64,000 bases of DNA, taken from the NCBI RefSeq assembly GCF_023369855.1, contig NZ_JAMBPP010000006.1:124001-188000 (forward strand), given 5' to 3'. The stretch comes from Actinotalea alkalitolerans. Its GTDB lineage: Bacteria > Actinomycetota > Actinomycetes > Actinomycetales > Cellulomonadaceae. Positions 8,930 through 17,245 of this stretch are shown here, in pieces; within the stretch, counting starts at the first letter, position 1; every line of letters starts with the position of its first letter. The position numbers and the translations under genes were made by a program. The notes below the pieces were generated by a model. That model was given only the letters and a program-made list of their open reading frames with translations, was not told where the DNA came from and did no database searches.

Positions 8930-9895
8930 ATGTCCCAGACCACTCGTCCGCCGCGGGACGCACTCGCGGTGCGACCGCCTGCACCCGCCCGTGATGTCGG
9001 TGCCCGAGCGCGCAGCATCTCGCGGCTCAAGCGCCGGCTGACGCCCTACGGCTTCCTCACCCCCACCGGCGTGCTGCTCGTGATCCTGATGATCACGCCG
9101 ATCGTCATGGTGGTCACCTACTCGCTGCTCGACGGCGTGATCACCAACCAGAACCCGGCGTTCGTGGGCTTCGACAACTACGTCGAGGTCCTCACCAACC
9201 CGGTGTTCTTCACCGCGGTGCGCAACACCCTGGTCTTCACCATCTCCTCGGTGGTCGTGCACTTCGCGATCGGCCTCGGGTTCGCGCTGATGTTGAACTC
9301 GCCGCTGCTGGGCAACCGCACCAAAGGCCTGTTCCGGGTGCTGTACATCCTGCCGTGGCTGTTCACCGTGGCGATCGTCGCGGTGCTGTGGCGGCTCCTG
9401 CTCAACCCCAACGGTGTCGTCAACTACCTTCTCGGTGCCTTCGGTGTCACCGACGGTCAGACGGAGTGGCTCGCCAGCACCTCGACCGCGCTCGCCGCGG
9501 TGACGTTCATCAACATCTGGTCCGGCTACCCGTTCTTCATGATCTCGCTGCTCGCGGGGCTCCAAGGGATCCCGCGGGAGCTGTACGAGGCGGCGCGCGT
9601 AGACGGCGCCGGGGCCTGGTCGCAGTTCCTCCACGTCACGATCCCGCAGCTGCGCCCGATCATCATCTCGATGGCGCTCCTGGACTTCATCTGGACGACG
9701 CAGCAGTTCGCGCTCATCTGGATGACGACGGGAGGCGGGCCGATCACCTCGACCGAGATGCTGTCGACCTTCACCTACAAGCTCGCGTTCACCCGCTACG
9801 ACTTCTCGCTCGCCTCGGCCTCGGCCGTACTGGTGCTCCTGATGTCGATGGTGCTCGCGTTCTTCTACGTCCGGCACCAGAAGTCGAGGGACTGA
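8930..9895 (+). CDS. ABC sugar importer permease, MalF/UgpA type (cluster A)
   Basis: A 321-residue inner-membrane permease with a long cytoplasmic N-terminus (about 1-45) and six predicted membrane segments. The EAA coupling loop, ELYEAARVDGAGAW near 217-230, is the contact site for the ATPase. It forms a heterodimer channel with the next gene product. ATG 8930 follows the GAGAGAG ribosome-site region. The stop is one base before the next start, so the two permeases are translationally coupled. No ATPase gene is present in this operon, so a shared MsmK/MalK-type ATPase encoded elsewhere is expected. Confidence 0.92.
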   Translation: MSQTTRPPRDALAVRPPAPARDVGARARSISRLKRRLTPYGFLTPTGVLLVILMITPIVMVVTYSLLDGVITNQNPAFVGFDNYVEVLTNPVFFTAVRNTLVFTISSVVVHFAIGLGFALMLNSPLLGNRTKGLFRVLYILPWLFTVAIVAVLWRLLLNPNGVVNYLLGAFGVTDGQTEWLASTSTALAAVTFINIWSGYPFFMISLLAGLQGIPRELYEAARVDGAGAWSQFLHVTIPQLRPIIISMALLDFIWTTQQFALIWMTTGGGPITSTEMLSTFTYKLAFTRYDFSLASASAVLVLLMSMVLAFFYVRHQKSRD

Positions 9896-9896
9896 C

Positions 9897-10781
9897 ATGA
9901 CCGTTCTGGCTACGCCTGCCGCCGTCTCGGGGCGTCCTGCCCAGCGCACGCCGCCCAAGCACACCGGGAAGAAGGTCGCGCTGGTCGCCGCGCTCGTCCT
10001 GGGCGCGTGCTTCTCGGCCCTGCCCGTGCTGTGGATGCTCTCGAGCTCCTTCAAGCGCAACTCGGAGATCTTCGAGTTCCCGCCTCGGCTGATCACGCCC
10101 GGGTTCTCGTTCGACGCGTACACGACGATCCTCACCGACCCCGTGAAGCTGCGGTTCTTCCTCAACAGCTATGTCGTGGCGCTCTCGGTGACCGTCCTGT
10201 CGCTGGTGGTCGCGGTGCTTGCCGCGTACGCGTTCAGCAGGTACGAGTTCTGGGGCAAGAAGACGATCAACATCGTGGTCGTCACCGTCCAGGCGGTGCC
10301 ACCGATCACGCTGCTGATCCCGTACTTCGGGCTGATGGTCACCCTGCGGCTCTACAACACCTACCAGGGACTGATCCTCACCTACATGGTATTCACATTG
10401 CCTTACGCGATCATCATGATGACGGGCTACTTCAACACCCTTCCCCGCGAGCTCGACGAGGCGGTCAAGGTGGATGGCGCCGGTCCGATGACCGCGCTAT
10501 GGCGGATCCTCATCCCCATCTCGGTGCCCGGCCTCGTCTCGGTCGGTGTCTACACGTTCATGATCGCGTGGAACGAGTTCCTCTTCGCGCTCACCCTCAC
10601 TCGCACGGAAGACATGCGCACGGTGCCCATCGGCATCCAGCTGCTCATGGGCCAGCACTCGTACGAATGGAACGAGATGATGGCGATGAGCATTCTCGGA
10701 TGCATTCCCGTGCTCCTTCTGTTCCTCTTCTTCCAACGCTATTTCATCGGGGGGATGACCGCTGGCGCCGTGAAGCTCTGA
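9897..10781 (+). CDS. ABC sugar importer permease, MalG/UgpE type (cluster A)
   Basis: A 294-residue permease partner of the preceding gene, with six hydrophobic segments and the EAA loop ELDEAVKVDGAGPM around residue 185. The C-terminus FIGGMTAGAVKL is the usual MalG-family ending. ATG 9897 lies directly after the upstream stop and relies on coupling rather than a strong ribosome site. Forty-six bases separate it from the aldolase gene, with AGAAGGAAG as that gene's ribosome site, so the operon continues. Confidence 0.92.
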   Translation: MTVLATPAAVSGRPAQRTPPKHTGKKVALVAALVLGACFSALPVLWMLSSSFKRNSEIFEFPPRLITPGFSFDAYTTILTDPVKLRFFLNSYVVALSVTVLSLVVAVLAAYAFSRYEFWGKKTINIVVVTVQAVPPITLLIPYFGLMVTLRLYNTYQGLILTYMVFTLPYAIIMMTGYFNTLPRELDEAVKVDGAGPMTALWRILIPISVPGLVSVGVYTFMIAWNEFLFALTLTRTEDMRTVPIGIQLLMGQHSYEWNEMMAMSILGCIPVLLLFLFFQRYFIGGMTAGAVKL

Positions 10782-10827
10782 GAACACCGAGACCATTCCT
10801 GAGAACTGACAGAAGGAAGACCTGACC

Positions 10828-11694
10828 ATGTTGATGAACGGTAAGGACCTGCTCGCGGTCGCGAACGAGAACTACTTCGCTATCCCCGCGTTCAACATCA
10901 GCGACTACGCGATGGGCAAGGGCATCTTCGAGATCAGCGAGAAGCTGCGTGCGCCCCTCATGATCGCCATCCACCCGGACGAGGTGGCCCACCTGGGCCG
11001 CGACGTCTTGCCCGCGATCATCCAGCGCGCCCACCGCTCCTCGGTGCCGGTCGCGATCCACTGGGACCACGGCGGCACCTACGAGCAGGTCCTGGAGGCG
11101 ATCCAGTACGGCTTCACCTCCGCGATGATCGACGCGTCGATGCTGCCCTTCGAGCAGAACGTGGCGATCACCGCGCGGGTCGCCGAGACCGGGCGAGCGG
11201 TGGGGGTGTCCGTCGAGGGCGAGCTCGGGACCATCGGCAAGCTCGACGAGCAGGCCGAGGAGGGGGTGGCCGTCTCGGAGATCGCGTTCACCGACCCTCA
11301 GCAGGCCGTCGAGTACGTGACACGCACCGGGATCGACAGCCTCGCCGTCGCGATCGGCACCGCGCACGGCCTGTACCCCAAGCACATGAAGCCCGAGCTG
11401 AAGCTCGACCTGCTCCGGGACATCAAGGCGCTCCTGCCGATCCCCCTGGTGCTGCACGGCGGTTCGGGCAACCCGGACGACGAGATCGGTCAGTCGGTCA
11501 AGCTCGGGATCAACAAGATCAACATCTCGAGCGACATCAAGGTCGCCTACCACGACAAGATGCGGGAGGTCCTTGCCGACACCACCCTGCGCGAGCCGCT
11601 GCTCATCCAGCCCCCGGCCATCGCGGCGATGCAGGAGGTCGCGGCGCACAAGATCCATCTCTTCGACGCCGCCGGCAAGGCCGACCTGTACTGA
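10828..11694 (+). CDS. class II ketose-bisphosphate aldolase (cluster A)
   Basis: A 288-residue zinc-dependent aldolase of the FbaA/GatY/KbaY family, expected to split a ketose 1,6-bisphosphate into dihydroxyacetone phosphate and an aldehyde phosphate. Active-site elements are visible: D80-H81 in HWDHGG, H180 in GTAHG and H210 in LHGGSG form the catalytic Asp and zinc ligands, and NISSDIK is the phosphate-binding segment. Whether it prefers fructose-, tagatose- or another ketose bisphosphate cannot be read from sequence. It follows the permeases and precedes the kinase and isomerase, so isomerase, kinase and aldolase form a logical route for the imported sugar. Confidence 0.92.
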   Translation: MLMNGKDLLAVANENYFAIPAFNISDYAMGKGIFEISEKLRAPLMIAIHPDEVAHLGRDVLPAIIQRAHRSSVPVAIHWDHGGTYEQVLEAIQYGFTSAMIDASMLPFEQNVAITARVAETGRAVGVSVEGELGTIGKLDEQAEEGVAVSEIAFTDPQQAVEYVTRTGIDSLAVAIGTAHGLYPKHMKPELKLDLLRDIKALLPIPLVLHGGSGNPDDEIGQSVKLGINKINISSDIKVAYHDKMREVLADTTLREPLLIQPPAIAAMQEVAAHKIHLFDAAGKADLY

Positions 11695-11737
11695 CGCGGT
11701 CAGATCCGTCGAGATCCACGAGAGGGGCAGCGCGCCG

Positions 11738-12919
11738 ATGAGGTTCGTGCTGGGCATGGGAGGGACGGTCGACTACGAGATCCGGTGGGACCCGTCGGTG
11801 CTCGAGCGGCTCGCCGTCGAGCACGGGGTGGGGCCCGAGGACCTCGACCTGACGACCCCGGTCGGCTCGGTGCGCGACCTCGTGCGCAGCCTGCTGGCCT
11901 TCGTCCGCGACGGTGTCGGGGGAGAGCGGTTCGTCGCCTCCTCCGACATCGTCGAGGAGATGGCAGCCCGCTTCGACAAGGCGGTGACCCTCGGTGGTAC
12001 CTGCGTGCGTGCGGCGATCGCGATGGACGTGCTCGGGGTGCCCAGCACGGTGCACCTCGTCTCGATCGACGAGAACGTCCGCCGGCTGCTCCCTAGGAGG
12101 GTCGACCACATCTCGAGCGCCACGCAGGACTCGCTCGACCCGCACCTGATCGTGCAGTACCCGGCCGGCGCCACGGTGCGGCTGGGCGAGGTCGAGCTCG
12201 TCGCCCCCCGGCCCAACCGGATCATCTACGCCAACGACCCACCGCACCGTGAGCTGCGGATCGCCGACGACCTGCCTGGGGCGCTGCACCGCGCTGACGT
12301 GTTCCTGCTGTCCTCGTTCAACGTGATCCAGGACCCGGCGACGCTCGACGACCGCCTCGCGCGGGTGCGGCAGGCCATGCTCGCGCTGCGGGCCGGCGCC
12401 CTGGTCATGTTCGAGGACGCAGGCTTCCACGTGCCTGCGCTCAGCGTGCGGGTGCGCGACGAGATGGCCGGCGTGGTCGACGTCTACAGCCTCAACGAGG
12501 ACGAGATGCAGGCCTACCTCGGCCACCGGGTCGACCTGCTCGACCCGCTCGAGGTGGCCCGGGCCGTCGGGGAGCTGCGCACGCTGGTGCCCGCACCCAC
12601 GCTCGTGGTGCACACCCAGCACTGGGCGTTGGCGGTCGGGGAGCGCGGCGCGACCCTCGGGCCTGCGCTGCGCGGGGGCATCGTCATGGCGAGCACCCGC
12701 TACCGCTTGGGTGACGGGTTCACCGCTGACGACTACGCGTCGACCGCGGCCCTGCCCCCCGGGGGCCGCGCGGCACGGGTCTGCGCCGAGGTGGCGCGCC
12801 TGCTCGGTGCGGGGGCGACGGTCGTGCCGGCGCTCGACCTGAGCGCCGTGCCCACGCCGACGACGATCGGGTTGGGCGACACCTTCGTCGGCGGCTTCCT
12901 GGCGGCGCTGGACGCATGA
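11738..12919 (+). CDS. ADP-dependent phosphofructokinase/glucokinase-family sugar kinase (cluster A)
   Basis: A 393-residue ribokinase-fold kinase that resembles the ADP-dependent glucokinase/phosphofructokinase family (PF04587) rather than PfkB proper. Supporting marks are the length near 400, the NEDE motif at 253-256 (NXXE-type magnesium site), and the C-terminal GLGDTFVGGF motif with catalytic D381. These kinases use ADP as phosphoryl donor in archaea, and bacterial members are less studied. The donor here is therefore not proven. ATG 11738 has GAGGGG upstream. The 3' end overlaps the isomerase start (ATGA), so the two are coupled. Confidence 0.8.
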   Translation: MRFVLGMGGTVDYEIRWDPSVLERLAVEHGVGPEDLDLTTPVGSVRDLVRSLLAFVRDGVGGERFVASSDIVEEMAARFDKAVTLGGTCVRAAIAMDVLGVPSTVHLVSIDENVRRLLPRRVDHISSATQDSLDPHLIVQYPAGATVRLGEVELVAPRPNRIIYANDPPHRELRIADDLPGALHRADVFLLSSFNVIQDPATLDDRLARVRQAMLALRAGALVMFEDAGFHVPALSVRVRDEMAGVVDVYSLNEDEMQAYLGHRVDLLDPLEVARAVGELRTLVPAPTLVVHTQHWALAVGERGATLGPALRGGIVMASTRYRLGDGFTADDYASTAALPPGGRAARVCAEVARLLGAGATVVPALDLSAVPTPTTIGLGDTFVGGFLAALDA

Positions 12920-13935
12920 GGCCGGTCCTGCTGCCCGCCAACAGTCCCGCTGACCGGTTCTACGCCGGCGGTCGGCAGATCACCCAGTTCCGCGGTGCGG
13001 GTCGGCTGGCGAGCGATGAGCCAGGGGCGAGCCATGAGCCTGAGGACTGGGTGGCGTCGACGACCGCGGTCCACGGCCACTCGCCCACCGGGCTCACGGT
13101 GTTGCCCGATGGTCGACTCCTGCGCGACGCGATCATGGAGGACCCCGTCGCGTGGCTCGGGGCCGAGCACCTCGCTGCTCTCGGCCCCGACCCTGCGCTG
13201 CTGGTCAAGCTCCTCGACGCGGGTCAACGCCTGCCCGTGCACGCCCACCCTGACGTCCCCTTCGCCGTCGAGCACCTGGGTCTCGGCCACGGCAAGACCG
13301 AGGCATGGGTGGTGCTCGAGCCGTCCAGGGTCCACCTGGGGTTCGCACGTGACGTCGGCCTCGACGAGCTCGCCGGGTGGGTACGCACGCAGGACACCGA
13401 CGCGATGCTCGACGCGATGCACGTGCTCGACCTCGCCGCCGGGGACGCCGTGCTCGTCCCGGCCGGTCTCCCGCACGCACTCGGGGAGGGCTCGTTCGTC
13501 GTCGAGCTGCAGGAGCCGACGGACCTGTCGATCCTTCTCGAGTGGTCCGGGTTCGGGATCGACGGCGCCACGGAGGGTCACCTCGGCCTCGGGTTCGACA
13601 TCGCGCTCGGAGCCGTCGACCGTCGCGGCTGGGCCGCCGAGGAGGTTGCTCACCTCCGCGGCGGGACGGCGGGGGACCACGGTGACCTCCTGCCGGACGC
13701 CGCTGCGTTCTTCCGGGTCGAGCGGTGGACCGGCACCCGGACGGGAGGCGGCGGGTTCGCGGTGCTCGTGGTCGTCGCCGGACGAGGGCGGATCGTCACC
13801 GCAGGGACCTCGCACCCCGTGCGCCGTGGGGACACCGTCGTCCTGCCCGCGGCTGCCGGCCCGGTGACCGCCGAGGGCGAGGACCTGCAGGTGCTCGTGT
13901 GCCGCCCACCCTCGGCCCGGACGCCTCGGGTGTGA
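12916..13935 (+). CDS. manA: class I mannose-6-phosphate isomerase homologue (cluster A)
   Basis: A 339-residue cupin-type aldose-ketose isomerase. Zinc-site motifs are present: HAHPD at 109-113, GKTEAW at 126-131 with the metal-binding glutamate, and PAGLPHALG followed by VELQEPTDLS. Family members interconvert mannose-6-phosphate and fructose-6-phosphate. In this operon the substrate could be another hexose phosphate, or the free sugar before kinase action. It overlaps the kinase by four bases and is the last gene of the cluster. The nearby PPOX gene at 14032 is separated by about 96 bases and looks unrelated. Confidence 0.87.
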   Translation: MRPVLLPANSPADRFYAGGRQITQFRGAGRLASDEPGASHEPEDWVASTTAVHGHSPTGLTVLPDGRLLRDAIMEDPVAWLGAEHLAALGPDPALLVKLLDAGQRLPVHAHPDVPFAVEHLGLGHGKTEAWVVLEPSRVHLGFARDVGLDELAGWVRTQDTDAMLDAMHVLDLAAGDAVLVPAGLPHALGEGSFVVELQEPTDLSILLEWSGFGIDGATEGHLGLGFDIALGAVDRRGWAAEEVAHLRGGTAGDHGDLLPDAAAFFRVERWTGTRTGGGGFAVLVVVAGRGRIVTAGTSHPVRRGDTVVLPAAAGPVTAEGEDLQVLVCRPPSARTPRV

Positions 13936-14031
13936 CCGCGAGGCCGACGGGGCTGGTGGCCGGCCGGTCCCGGGAGCACGATGGATCCGCACCATGTCCC
14001 ACTCGAGCCCATCCGGACAGGAGTCGAGCCC

Positions 14032-14496
14032 GTGACCGACCTGCCTGACGGCGCACCTCCTCGCGGCCTGGAGGAGCGGGTGCGGGACGCGCGTGGCCTG
14101 CTCGAGTCCGGCGTCGACCTGTGGGTCGCCACGTCCGGACCTGCAGGGCCTCACCTCGTGCCGCTGTCCTACCTGTGGGACGGCTCGACGCTCCTGCTCG
14201 CGACCGCGCGGACCTCCGCCACGGCGCGGAACGTCCTGGCCGACGGTCGGGTGCGGCTGGCGCTGGGCCGCACCCGCGACGTCGTCATGGTCGACGGCAC
14301 CGCGATCCCGGTCGACCTCGCCGACCTGCCGACGGGCACCGGGGACGCGTTCGCCGCACGCACCGGCTTCGATCCCCGGGAGCTCGGCGGCAGGTATGTC
14401 TACCTCCAGGTGAGACCGCGGCGTCTCCAGGCGTGGCGCGAGGAGAACGAGATCGCGGGGCGCGACGTCATGCGCGACGGCCGCTGGCTCGCGTGA
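14032..14496 (+). CDS. pyridoxamine 5'-phosphate oxidase-fold (PPOX) protein, possibly F420-dependent
   Basis: A 154-residue split-barrel flavin/deazaflavin-binding protein. The segment with VATSGPAGPHLVPLSYLWDG followed by TSATARNV is the typical phosphate-contact region of the class. Actinobacterial relatives often use coenzyme F420 instead of FMN, but which cofactor applies here is not shown. GTG 14032 is chosen because AGGAG stands eight bases before it. An in-frame ATG at 13981 would add 17 residues and has a weaker site. It converges with the YitT gene, leaving about 31 bases with no clear terminator. Confidence 0.78.
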   Translation: MTDLPDGAPPRGLEERVRDARGLLESGVDLWVATSGPAGPHLVPLSYLWDGSTLLLATARTSATARNVLADGRVRLALGRTRDVVMVDGTAIPVDLADLPTGTGDAFAARTGFDPRELGGRYVYLQVRPRRLQAWREENEIAGRDVMRDGRWLA

Positions 14497-14527
14497 GGAC
14501 CTTCGCGGCCCGGTCGACCTCAGCCCC

Positions 14528-15187
14528 TCAGGCGCCGAGGTACCGCCCCGGTCGATGGTTGAGCGCCAGCACGAGGTTGAGCACGACCGCCCCGACCGCC
14601 GAGGCCAGCAGGGTCGCGGGTGGGACCACCGCGACCGAGAGCGCGAGGACCACGGCGTCGCACGCGAGCTGCACGTAGCCGGCCCGCCAGCCGTAGCGCT
14701 CCTGGCAGACCAGGGCCAGGACACCGAAGCCGGCGATGCTGGCCCCGTGCCGGAACAGCACGATGATCCCGACGCCGGCCAGCAGGTTCCCGACCAGGGC
14801 CGCGTACGCGAGCGGGATGTCGGCGATCGCGAGGGCGTGCGGGTGCACCAGGGTCAGTGCGGCGACCAGGGCGACCGCGACGGCGGTGCGGACCGTGAAG
14901 GCCCACCCCCGCTGCACCAGTCCCAGGATCACGAACGGCAGGTTCACGGCCAGGTAGACCACCGCGAAGGGCAAGGGTGTCGCGTGGCTGAGGAGGAGCC
15001 CGAGCCCAGGCGTCCCGCCGGTCACGGCGCCCCCCGACTCCAGCAGGTGCAGGCCCAGGGAGATCAGCAGCGCCCCGGTCAGGAGCGCGAACACGTCCTC
15101 CCGGCGCGTGTGCGGTGCGACGGGCGGTGCTGCCACCGCCGACGGTGCTGCCACGGCGGACGGTGTCGTGGCGGCAGAGGTGCTCAT
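14528..15187 (-). CDS. YitT/YczE-like integral membrane protein
   Basis: A 219-residue membrane protein with an alanine/threonine-rich N-terminus (about 1-28) and five to six hydrophobic segments. Features such as SGGAVTGGTPGLGLLLSH and the late NHRPGRYLGA tail resemble the YitT (DUF161) group of transporter-like proteins, whose cargo is unknown. ATG 15187 marks the start of the alanine-rich leader. Divergent, about 100 bases away, is an AsnC-type regulator, an arrangement that usually signals control of the transporter by that regulator. Confidence 0.78.
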   Translation of the reverse strand: MSTSAATTPSAVAAPSAVAAPPVAPHTRREDVFALLTGALLISLGLHLLESGGAVTGGTPGLGLLLSHATPLPFAVVYLAVNLPFVILGLVQRGWAFTVRTAVAVALVAALTLVHPHALAIADIPLAYAALVGNLLAGVGIIVLFRHGASIAGFGVLALVCQERYGWRAGYVQLACDAVVLALSVAVVPPATLLASAVGAVVLNLVLALNHRPGRYLGA

Positions 15188-15286
15188 GGCGGTCAGCGTC
15201 GCCGAACGAGGGGAGACGGGCAACAGGCGAGGTTCTCGCTGCGCAGGATGCACCCGTAGGCCCCCTGTGGCTGCCATGATGCGCAG

Positions 15287-15781
15287 GTGGACGCCCTCGA
15301 TGCCAGGATCCTGCTCGCCGTCGACGACGACCCGGACGCCTCCAGCCTCGCCCTCGCCCGTGGTCTCGGCATCGCCCGCAACACCCTGCACGCCCGGCTC
15401 CAACGGCTGCGGTCCCAGGGGGCGTTGCGGGAGCCGAGCCGTCGACTCGACCCCGCGGCACTGGGGCGTGCCCTGGTCGCGTTCATCTCCGTCGAGCTCA
15501 GCCAGACCACCGGGCACCGGGCGACCGGTGCGCTGATGGCCGTCCCCGAGGTCGTGGAGATGCACGCCACGACGGGTGACGCGGACCTGCTGCTCAAGGT
15601 CGTGGCGCGCAGCCCCGAGGACCTCCACCGGATCACCGGCCTGCTCGTGGCCGTGCCCGACGTCGTGCGCACCAGCACGACCGTCGCGCTGCGCGAGGAG
15701 ATGCCGCTGCGGCTGCGCGCCCTGCTCGAGGAGCTCGCGGCGCAGGACCCCGCACCCCCGTCGCGGCCACCGCGCACCTGA
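15287..15781 (+). CDS. Lrp/AsnC-family transcriptional regulator
   Basis: A 164-residue regulator with an N-terminal helix-turn-helix (about 1-55, LARGLGIARNTLHARLQRL) and a C-terminal RAM ligand-binding domain (about 65-145, with VVEMHATTGDADLLLKV). Lrp/AsnC proteins form octamers and respond to amino acids or related metabolites. The start is GTG 15287, which begins the first helix. It is divergent from the YitT-like membrane protein, which is its most likely target. The downstream gap of 193 bases leads to a small coiled-coil gene on the same strand. Confidence 0.88.
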   Translation: MDALDARILLAVDDDPDASSLALARGLGIARNTLHARLQRLRSQGALREPSRRLDPAALGRALVAFISVELSQTTGHRATGALMAVPEVVEMHATTGDADLLLKVVARSPEDLHRITGLLVAVPDVVRTSTTVALREEMPLRLRALLEELAAQDPAPPSRPPRT

Positions 15782-15847
15782 CGACGGGCACGTGGTCCGA
15801 TCGGGTGATCTTGGCGGATCCCGTGAGCCCGTCCCGATCGACGGGCC

Positions 15848-15877
15848 TTGGGTCCTCCCGTGCCGTCGGTGTAGAAC
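15848..15877 (+). promoter_or_regulatory. possible promoter for the small coiled-coil gene
   Basis: TTGGGT at 15848-15853 and TAGAAC at 15872-15877 with an 18-base spacer, about 98 bases before ATG 15975. A moderate match to the housekeeping pattern, consistent with independent transcription of the short gene. Confidence 0.35.
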
Positions 15878-15974
15878 GGCTGTCGTCGTCCGTCCGACCC
15901 GTGCCGCGGGTGGGTCGGGCCGCCCCCGGCGCCGAGGTCGTCGCCCCGCACACGGACACGAAGGATGAACGACC

Positions 15975-16235
15975 ATGACGCAGCCCTCGGCGCGACCGGC
16001 ACGGACCGACGTCTACCAGCAGGCCGTCGACGCCGCGACGGCCCACCGCCGTGAGATCGCCCAGAAGATCACCGAGCTCGAGGGTCGGATCGCCGATCTG
16101 CGGGCCCAGGAGGACAACCTGACGACACTGCTCGGTCTGCTCCGCGAGCTCGTCCCCGATGCCCCCGGTCGGTCGGGTCCCTACCTGCCGCCGAAGGACG
16201 AGCTCGACGCGTTCGCCCTTCCGCGCAGGGTCTAG
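15975..16235 (+). CDS. small coiled-coil protein of unknown function
   Basis: An 86-residue protein with a continuous heptad-like helix from about 12 to 55 (HRREIAQKITELEGRIADLR and onward), followed by a proline-rich tail. It looks like a dimeric coiled coil. AAGGA lies nine bases before ATG 15975. No membrane segment or known domain is recognised. It is isolated between a regulator and a convergent methyltransferase, so context gives no functional hint. Codon bias and the clear helix pattern support it being a real gene. Confidence 0.72.
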   Translation: MTQPSARPARTDVYQQAVDAATAHRREIAQKITELEGRIADLRAQEDNLTTLLGLLRELVPDAPGRSGPYLPPKDELDAFALPRRV

Positions 16236-16248
16236 GGCGGCGGTGCTA

Positions 16249-16270
16249 CCGGCCGGGGCGGACCGGCCGG
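16249..16270. terminator. weak bidirectional stem-loop between convergent genes
   Basis: CCGGCC at 16249-16254 can pair with GGCCGG at 16265-16270 across a ten-base loop, in the 37-base gap between two converging genes. There is no T-run, so termination would be weak. The two arms belong to a short direct repeat of ACCGGCCGGGG. Confidence 0.3.
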
Positions 16271-16272
16271 GG

Positions 16273-17061
16273 TCAGTCCGTCGGTGCGAGCAGCCGGGCG
16301 GTCAGGTACGTGGTGCGTCCGGAGTCGAACGCCGCGAAGCCGCGCGAACCCTCGAGCGCGGCGAAGCGTCTCATGAGCGGATGGGCGAGCCGTGGCAGCC
16401 ACGCACCGATGAGCGCTCGTTTGCGGGTGTCGTCGCGTCGCAGTGCGGCGACCACGTGGGCGGTGATGTCGTCGGTGTCCTGCAGCACCAGGCCTGACCC
16501 CTGCAGCTCAGCCATCAGGCGCGGCACGGCGTCGGTCGGCCGGAAGTCGGCGAGCAGGAGCACGCCACCGGGCCGCAGGACGCGCCGCACCTCCGCGAGG
16601 AACGCCGGCACCGAGGGGTAGCAGTGCGACGACTCGACGTTGAGGACGGCGTCGAACGACCCGTCGGGGAACGGCATCGCCTGGGCGTCGCCGTGCTCGT
16701 AGCGCAGACCGGGCACCCCGGGGTCTGTCCGGTGGCGACGGCAGAGCCGCACCGCCGCCGCGGAGAAGTCGAGCCCGACGACCGAGCGCGGCCGATGGTG
16801 GCGGGCGACGTACGAGCTTCCGCCCCCGCGCCCGGAACCGACCTCGAGCACGTCACGGTCCTGCAGGCTCACCCCGCCGATCGTGCGCTCGTACAGGTTG
16901 ATGCACAGCCGGTCGGGCTCGTCGGCGGTGGGCAGGTCGAGGTCGCCGGCGTCGTCCACCGACGGTGCGTACCCGTAGTTCATGAAGGCCCACTCCGGGC
17001 GGGTCACCCGCAGGGCCAGCACCTCGTAGGCGGTGCGCCAACCCAGGTGCCGGGTGCTCAC
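16273..17061 (-). CDS. SAM-dependent methyltransferase (phthiotriol/sugar O-methyltransferase-like)
   Basis: A 262-residue class I methyltransferase. Motif I is EVGSGRGGGSSY (about 73-84), the acidic loop VVGLDFS follows, and GDAQAMPFPDGSFDAV gives motifs II and III. The glycine-rich motif I with GGGSSY and the MNYGY N-terminus match the group containing mycobacterial phthiotriol dimycocerosate and macrolide-sugar O-methyltransferases, so an O-methyl transfer to a lipid or glycoside is plausible but unproven. The start is GTG 17061. A 23-codon reading frame overlaps its start and may couple translation. Confidence 0.82.
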   Translation of the reverse strand: MSTRHLGWRTAYEVLALRVTRPEWAFMNYGYAPSVDDAGDLDLPTADEPDRLCINLYERTIGGVSLQDRDVLEVGSGRGGGSSYVARHHRPRSVVGLDFSAAAVRLCRRHRTDPGVPGLRYEHGDAQAMPFPDGSFDAVLNVESSHCYPSVPAFLAEVRRVLRPGGVLLLADFRPTDAVPRLMAELQGSGLVLQDTDDITAHVVAALRRDDTRKRALIGAWLPRLAHPLMRRFAALEGSRGFAAFDSGRTTYLTARLLAPTD

Positions 17062-17129
17062 GACCGCCCCCGGACGAGCCGGGCGGGCACGGCATCGGCT
17101 TCGAAGGTCGTGTGGTCCACGTCCGTCAT
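17058..17129 (-). CDS. possible 23-residue leader peptide coupled to the methyltransferase
   Basis: A short frame encoding 23 residues, preceded by AGGAGAGG, with its stop overlapping the methyltransferase GTG as GTGA. The methyltransferase itself has no comparable ribosome site, so ribosomes ending here could restart there. No homology is recognised, and it could be fortuitous. Confidence 0.3.
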   Translation of the reverse strand: MTDVDHTTFEADAVPARLVRGRS

Positions 17130-17245
17130 CCTCTCCTGCTGTCCGTCGGGTCCACCACCGCCTGGGTCATGAGGCTCGATCGGGCCGGCGACGCGACCAC
17201 CCCAGGTCGGATGCCGAGGTGGCCGCGCCTCGGCGAGCATGGACC

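Noticed and set aside
16249-16270. GC-rich repeat as a strong rho-independent terminator
   Set aside because: The stem is only six base pairs with a ten-base loop and no T-run. Kept only as a weak candidate.
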